This document shows, one piece after another, positions 28,920 through 31,312 of a stretch of 31,312 nt of DNA. The notes under the pieces were generated by a model that searched no databases, was not told the DNA's origin, and worked only from the letters and a program-made list of their open reading frames with translations. The DNA comes from a virus. The position numbers were made by a program, and so were the translations under genes. Within the stretch, counting starts at the first letter, position 1; every line of letters begins with the position of its first letter. The stretch covers positions 1 to 31,312 of the IMG/VR virus record IMGVR_UViG_3300025112_000103; one strand, given 5' to 3'.

Positions 28920-29300
28920 TTATATATCCTCCTTAAGATCTTCTTCCCATTCATTACTCTCCCTCCAAAGTATATCAGCTTCCAACTCTATCTCATCGAG
29001 TGCCTTACTCAAAAAAGACTCCACATCTTCTTCTCCCGTCCAATCAAAATATTGGGATTCACAATCTATATCGCTTCCCTCTACTATACTGCCTACTGCC
29101 AAGCCAGACTCAGTAAACTGAATCCACGCCCCACAAGCAGTTCCCTTGAACAGAGCCTTTTGGATCCTGTGGACAGGGCATCCTTTTTCTAGGCCAAAAT
29201 AAACTGCAACTCGATCCGTAAGGTCTTCGCCCATGGCTCGCTGTTCCTCACCGTGTTCGTAAGGATCCCACGCTTCAGACGGACAGGGTATATGGGTCAT
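28920..29300 (-). CDS. Conserved acidic protein, unknown
   Basis: 126 residues. CGAWIQFTESGLAVGSIVEG, then a C-terminal helix (FLSKALDEIELEADILWRES) resemble a phage protein type with G-x-W-x-x-F-x-x-x-G-x-x-V-G-S-I-V-E-G, function unknown. AAGGAG lies 9 nt before ATG 29300. First gene of the P12 operon. Confidence 0.7.
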   Translation of the reverse strand: MTHIPCPSEAWDPYEHGEEQRAMGEDLTDRVAVYFGLEKGCPVHRIQKALFKGTACGAWIQFTESGLAVGSIVEGSDIDCESQYFDWTGEEDVESFLSKALDEIELEADILWRESNEWEEDLKEDI

Positions 29301-29352
29301 TATTCTAATTCTCCTTGTTGGGCATCGAACAGCCTCAGAACTTGAGGCTCGT
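29301..29352 (-). promoter_or_regulatory. 52-nt leader with hairpin and six-codon frame
   Basis: The P12 transcript should begin at 29352. AGCCTCA-AGTTC-TGAGGCT forms a 7-bp hairpin (29347-29329). ATGCCCAACAAGGAGAATTAG (in part) encodes MPNKEN and contains the AAGGAG site of the next gene, so its translation would block that site. Confidence 0.45.
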
Positions 29353-29358
29353 CCACCT

Positions 29359-29386
29359 ATTATAGACTATTTTTCGAGTCTGTCAA
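29359..29386 (-). promoter_or_regulatory. Promoter P12 for the minus-strand operon
   Basis: TTGACA (29386-29381), 16-base spacer GACTCGAAAAATAGTC, perfect TATAAT (29364-29359). Same family as P1-P11 but with a leader of about 52 nt. Confidence 0.9.
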
Positions 29387-29504
29387 TCCCCTGCGCCAAA
29401 CAAATGCTGCCAAGTGAAGGCAGGGGGCGTTGGGCCGTGAGACCTTAGGGATATCATGCTTTTGTGTTTTTAGTTATGCAACTCAATGTAATATAAAAAT
29501 GATC

Positions 29505-30782
29505 CTAATACAGTCTCGTAAGAGCAGGATTACCTCTACCCTTGGAGCGGTCACACTGGAAGTATGCCCAAGGGAATTTACCAAAACTGTTATTGATTGT
29601 GGATACTAATAGGTCAGGATCTCCATCCCCATCGAAGTCTCCACTAGCCGCAAACGTAACCTTAGCCCATGTATTCAATTTGTTCGGAATGTAAAAGACT
29701 TGCCTATAAGCCCTACTTTCAGAAGGGTCTCCAATATACAGCATATTTCCTGCGTAGCCGGGGTGCCCTACTGCATCCACTGATACAACAATCTCTTCTT
29801 TCCCATCTCCGTCATAGTCTGCTGTAGCTTCTGCCCACACAAAAGCATTACCTAGGTGCAGCCACTCACCTGTAGTTCCAAGCCATGGAGCAGGGACATT
29901 TAGCCCAAAGAGAGCAGCGTCTCCTGTTCTAAGTAAAAACATAGGAACCTTACCAACAGGGAAGATACTGAAAGTGCCATAAGCAACTCCACCATATGAT
30001 TTCTGCTGTGGGTCAAGCTTCATATTTGGCCCCTTCTGAGCCCAGATACTACTGTGCTTTGTAGGGGGATCATCCCCCTTCACAATAAGAGTTCCAAACC
30101 CTCCATTGAAATCCTTCTCCCCTGCACTTAAAAAAGCTTGATAGTCGTTCTTTCCTGGGTGTAGAGCACCCTCGCACTTCACTAAATCCACAATTACAGA
30201 GTTATTTACTGGTTGACCTGGGATAGGTTTGAGTGTGAGAAGCTTATGCCAACCCTTATCAGACTGCAATACGCCTGTCATTAGCTTGCCTAAACGTTGA
30301 TCTGTTTGGCCCCACATAACCATCAGATCTTTATGTCCATCACCGTCAATATCTTTATGATAGGGCGTGAATCTTAGTGTGTTGATTAGTCCGTTAGCGA
30401 CCTGAGGAACAGTAAAATTACGCACAAACTTCCAGCTATTATTGGGAGTTTCAAATTTGTAAATATCGATGTAAGTAGCTCCCTGTGTTTCGCTAGGAAC
30501 CCATAGGTATCCATCAAAGAACACGGAAAGATCTAACATGCTACCAAAGTGTGTGCCAATACTATTGACAGTTTCACTTAGGTAAGGTGATTTATTTGTC
30601 CCCAAGTAGGTGGAATTACCATACCACCCCCATGCAACAATATCATCCTTACCGTCCTTATTGAAATCCCCAACAGTGGTAAGAGATGGTCCCTCATTTT
30701 TCAAAGGGTTCGGAATTTGTCCTTTTACAGCAAATCCACACAAACTAACTAAAAACAACACGCTTGCGAAGAACCGTTTCAT
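29505..30782 (-). CDS. Secreted FG-GAP/VCBS beta-propeller protein
   Basis: 425 residues with a Sec signal peptide (MKRFFASVLFLVSLCGFAVKG). Calcium-binding FG-GAP motifs D-x-D/N-x-D-G-x-x-D stand at residues 39 (DFNKDGKDDIV), 144 (DIDGDGHKDLM), 322 (DYDGDGKEEIV) and 382 (DFDGDGDPDLLV). These repeats build an integrin-like propeller outside the cytoplasm that binds proteins or sugars. Such proteins are common in Planctomycetes and rare in phages. It may act at the host surface or on the virion. Monocistronic; a TATATA box lies 5 nt before the ATG. Confidence 0.85.
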   Translation of the reverse strand: MKRFFASVLFLVSLCGFAVKGQIPNPLKNEGPSLTTVGDFNKDGKDDIVAWGWYGNSTYLGTNKSPYLSETVNSIGTHFGSMLDLSVFFDGYLWVPSETQGATYIDIYKFETPNNSWKFVRNFTVPQVANGLINTLRFTPYHKDIDGDGHKDLMVMWGQTDQRLGKLMTGVLQSDKGWHKLLTLKPIPGQPVNNSVIVDLVKCEGALHPGKNDYQAFLSAGEKDFNGGFGTLIVKGDDPPTKHSSIWAQKGPNMKLDPQQKSYGGVAYGTFSIFPVGKVPMFLLRTGDAALFGLNVPAPWLGTTGEWLHLGNAFVWAEATADYDGDGKEEIVVSVDAVGHPGYAGNMLYIGDPSESRAYRQVFYIPNKLNTWAKVTFAASGDFDGDGDPDLLVSTINNSFGKFPWAYFQCDRSKGRGNPALTRLY

Positions 30783-30840
30783 GACCTTATATAGCCCTTA
30801 CCAAGGGGAAAATTGAAAAATGGTAAAGGTCACGCAGGCA

Positions 30841-30914
30841 TGGTAGATCGTGTAGGAATCGAACCTACTTCAAACAGATTAGAAGTCCATTGGCCTAAAT
30901 CCATAGGACGATCC
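30841..30914 (-). tRNA. tRNA-Arg (anticodon UCU)
   Basis: Acceptor GGATCGT/ACGATCT with A73 and encoded CCA; D arm CCTA-TGGATT-TAGG; anticodon loop CTTCTAA, giving UCU (reads AGA); T arm GTAGG-TTCGATT-CCTAC. The anticodon stem has two G.U pairs. The D stem follows the acceptor directly, so bases 8 and 9 appear to be missing. Confidence 0.85.
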
Positions 30915-31041
30915 ACAAGAGCCGTTTTACTTCATTCTACTCAGGAAGGATAGTATGAAATGGAAAGCAAGGAAGGTAACGCTCCTTCTTCTTCGGGACC
31001 AAAACCCGACGTAATAGCTTCTATACTACTCGCTCAAAAGT

Positions 31042-31312
31042 TTAGCGTCGATGCTGGCGACGACGACTCTTATACATACGATTAGCCTTATGACAACGGG
31101 AACGGGAACGAATGCTTCCGCGAACCCTATCCTTGATACTCCTGCGACCCTGGAATCTGCCGCTTTTATTAGTACGACCCCAACTCTTCCTACGGCTGCT
31201 AGAACCCTTTCGGCTAGAACCCTTTCGGAGGCTGCTAAAGCTCTTTCGGCTAGAACCCTTTCGGCTAGAACCCTTTCGGCTAGAACCCTTTCGGCTAGAA
31301 CCCTTTCGGCTA
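31042..31312 (-). CDS. Basic Ser/Arg/Lys-repeat protein (5' end missing)
   Basis: An open minus-strand frame enters from the right edge and ends at TAA 31042-31044. It reads SRKGS in tandem (15-bp DNA repeat, six good copies and one degenerate), then SSRRKSWGRTNKSGRFQGRR and ends YKSRRRQHRR. Its composition resembles protamine-like DNA-binding proteins. The plus strand is also open here: a 41-codon frame 30960-31085 (MESKEGNAPSSSG..., AGGAAGGA upstream) and one from 31090 to the edge with ARTLS repeats. I prefer the minus strand for direction of neighbours and composition, but this is not settled. Confidence 0.45.
   Translation of the reverse strand, partial: SRKGSSRKGSSRKGSSRKGSSRKSFSSLRKGSSRKGSSSRRKSWGRTNKSGRFQGRRSIKDRVRGSIRSRSRCHKANRMYKSRRRQHRR
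31201..31312. repeat. 15-bp tandem repeat
   Basis: Units of AGAACCCTTTCGGCT start at 31201, 31216, 31252, 31267, 31282 and 31297; a diverged 21-bp unit lies between the second and third. The array continues past the edge. Confidence 0.95.

Noticed and set aside
28806-29192. 128-codon plus-strand frame
   Set aside because: It runs antisense through the tmRNA-like RNA and the conserved 28920-29300 gene and has no ribosome site.
30841-30914. Amber-suppressor reading (anticodon CUA) of the tRNA
   Set aside because: Shifting the loop to TTCTAAT breaks the anticodon stem; the UCU loop keeps five pairs.

Overview
The window is part of the genome of a large tailed phage with a T4-like (myovirus-type) head module. 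The minus strand from 6567 down to 1 carries, in transcription order, a T4 gp17-like large terminase, a gp20-like portal, an acidic scaffold-like protein and the start of a fibre-like repeat protein that runs off the left edge. Terminase and portal are certain from their motifs. The host is not visible directly. A secreted HEAT-repeat protein with a WQFWWEFN signature, a secreted FG-GAP propeller and the 13573-14991 protein resemble proteins I associate with Planctomycetes, so a planctomycete or related host is an inference.

Layout. (1) 1-6567 minus: head and structural genes. (2) 6580-12442 plus: an StrF-like glycosyltransferase, two small membrane proteins, several proteins of unknown function, the HEAT protein and an internally shortened IscA/HesB homologue. 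(3) 12443-16576: structural-looking and accessory genes on both strands, ending with a second glycosyltransferase flanked by a perfect 28-bp direct repeat. (4) 16577-16937: non-coding, with short repeats and a 37-bp tandem duplication. (5) 16904-24964 plus: a block of about 24 small genes, more GC-rich than its surroundings. They are organised by eleven near-identical promoters (TTGACA, a spacer of exactly 16, TATAAT) and six copies of a stem-loop element. In nine cases the -10 box lies only 6-7 nt before the ATG, so the transcripts should be leaderless. In a tenth case the same spacing puts the start of transcription on the first base of a 108-nt tRNA-like RNA. (6) 24965-25601: a convergent junction with an intrinsic terminator and eight copies of GTTTTGACTTWTTTRC. 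(7) 29386-25370 minus: an operon driven by a twelfth promoter of the same family. It encodes small proteins, a possible sigma-like factor, a DUF3310 protein and a second tRNA-like RNA of 112 nt. (8) 29505-31312: the FG-GAP protein, tRNA-Arg(UCU), and an open frame with a 15-bp tandem repeat at the right edge.

How it fits together. The head genes have Shine-Dalgarno sites and belong to late functions. The small-gene block looks like early, host-RNA-polymerase-transcribed cargo, built from interchangeable stem-loop plus promoter plus gene cassettes. This resembles the promoter-early-stem-loop (PeSL) cassettes described in T4-type phages, but with leaderless starts. The most unusual feature is a pair of short RNAs that have the ends of tmRNA (acceptor stem, T arm, P2 helix) but almost no room for its mRNA-like and pseudoknot region. 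They may be reduced tmRNAs or decoys of the ribosome-rescue system.
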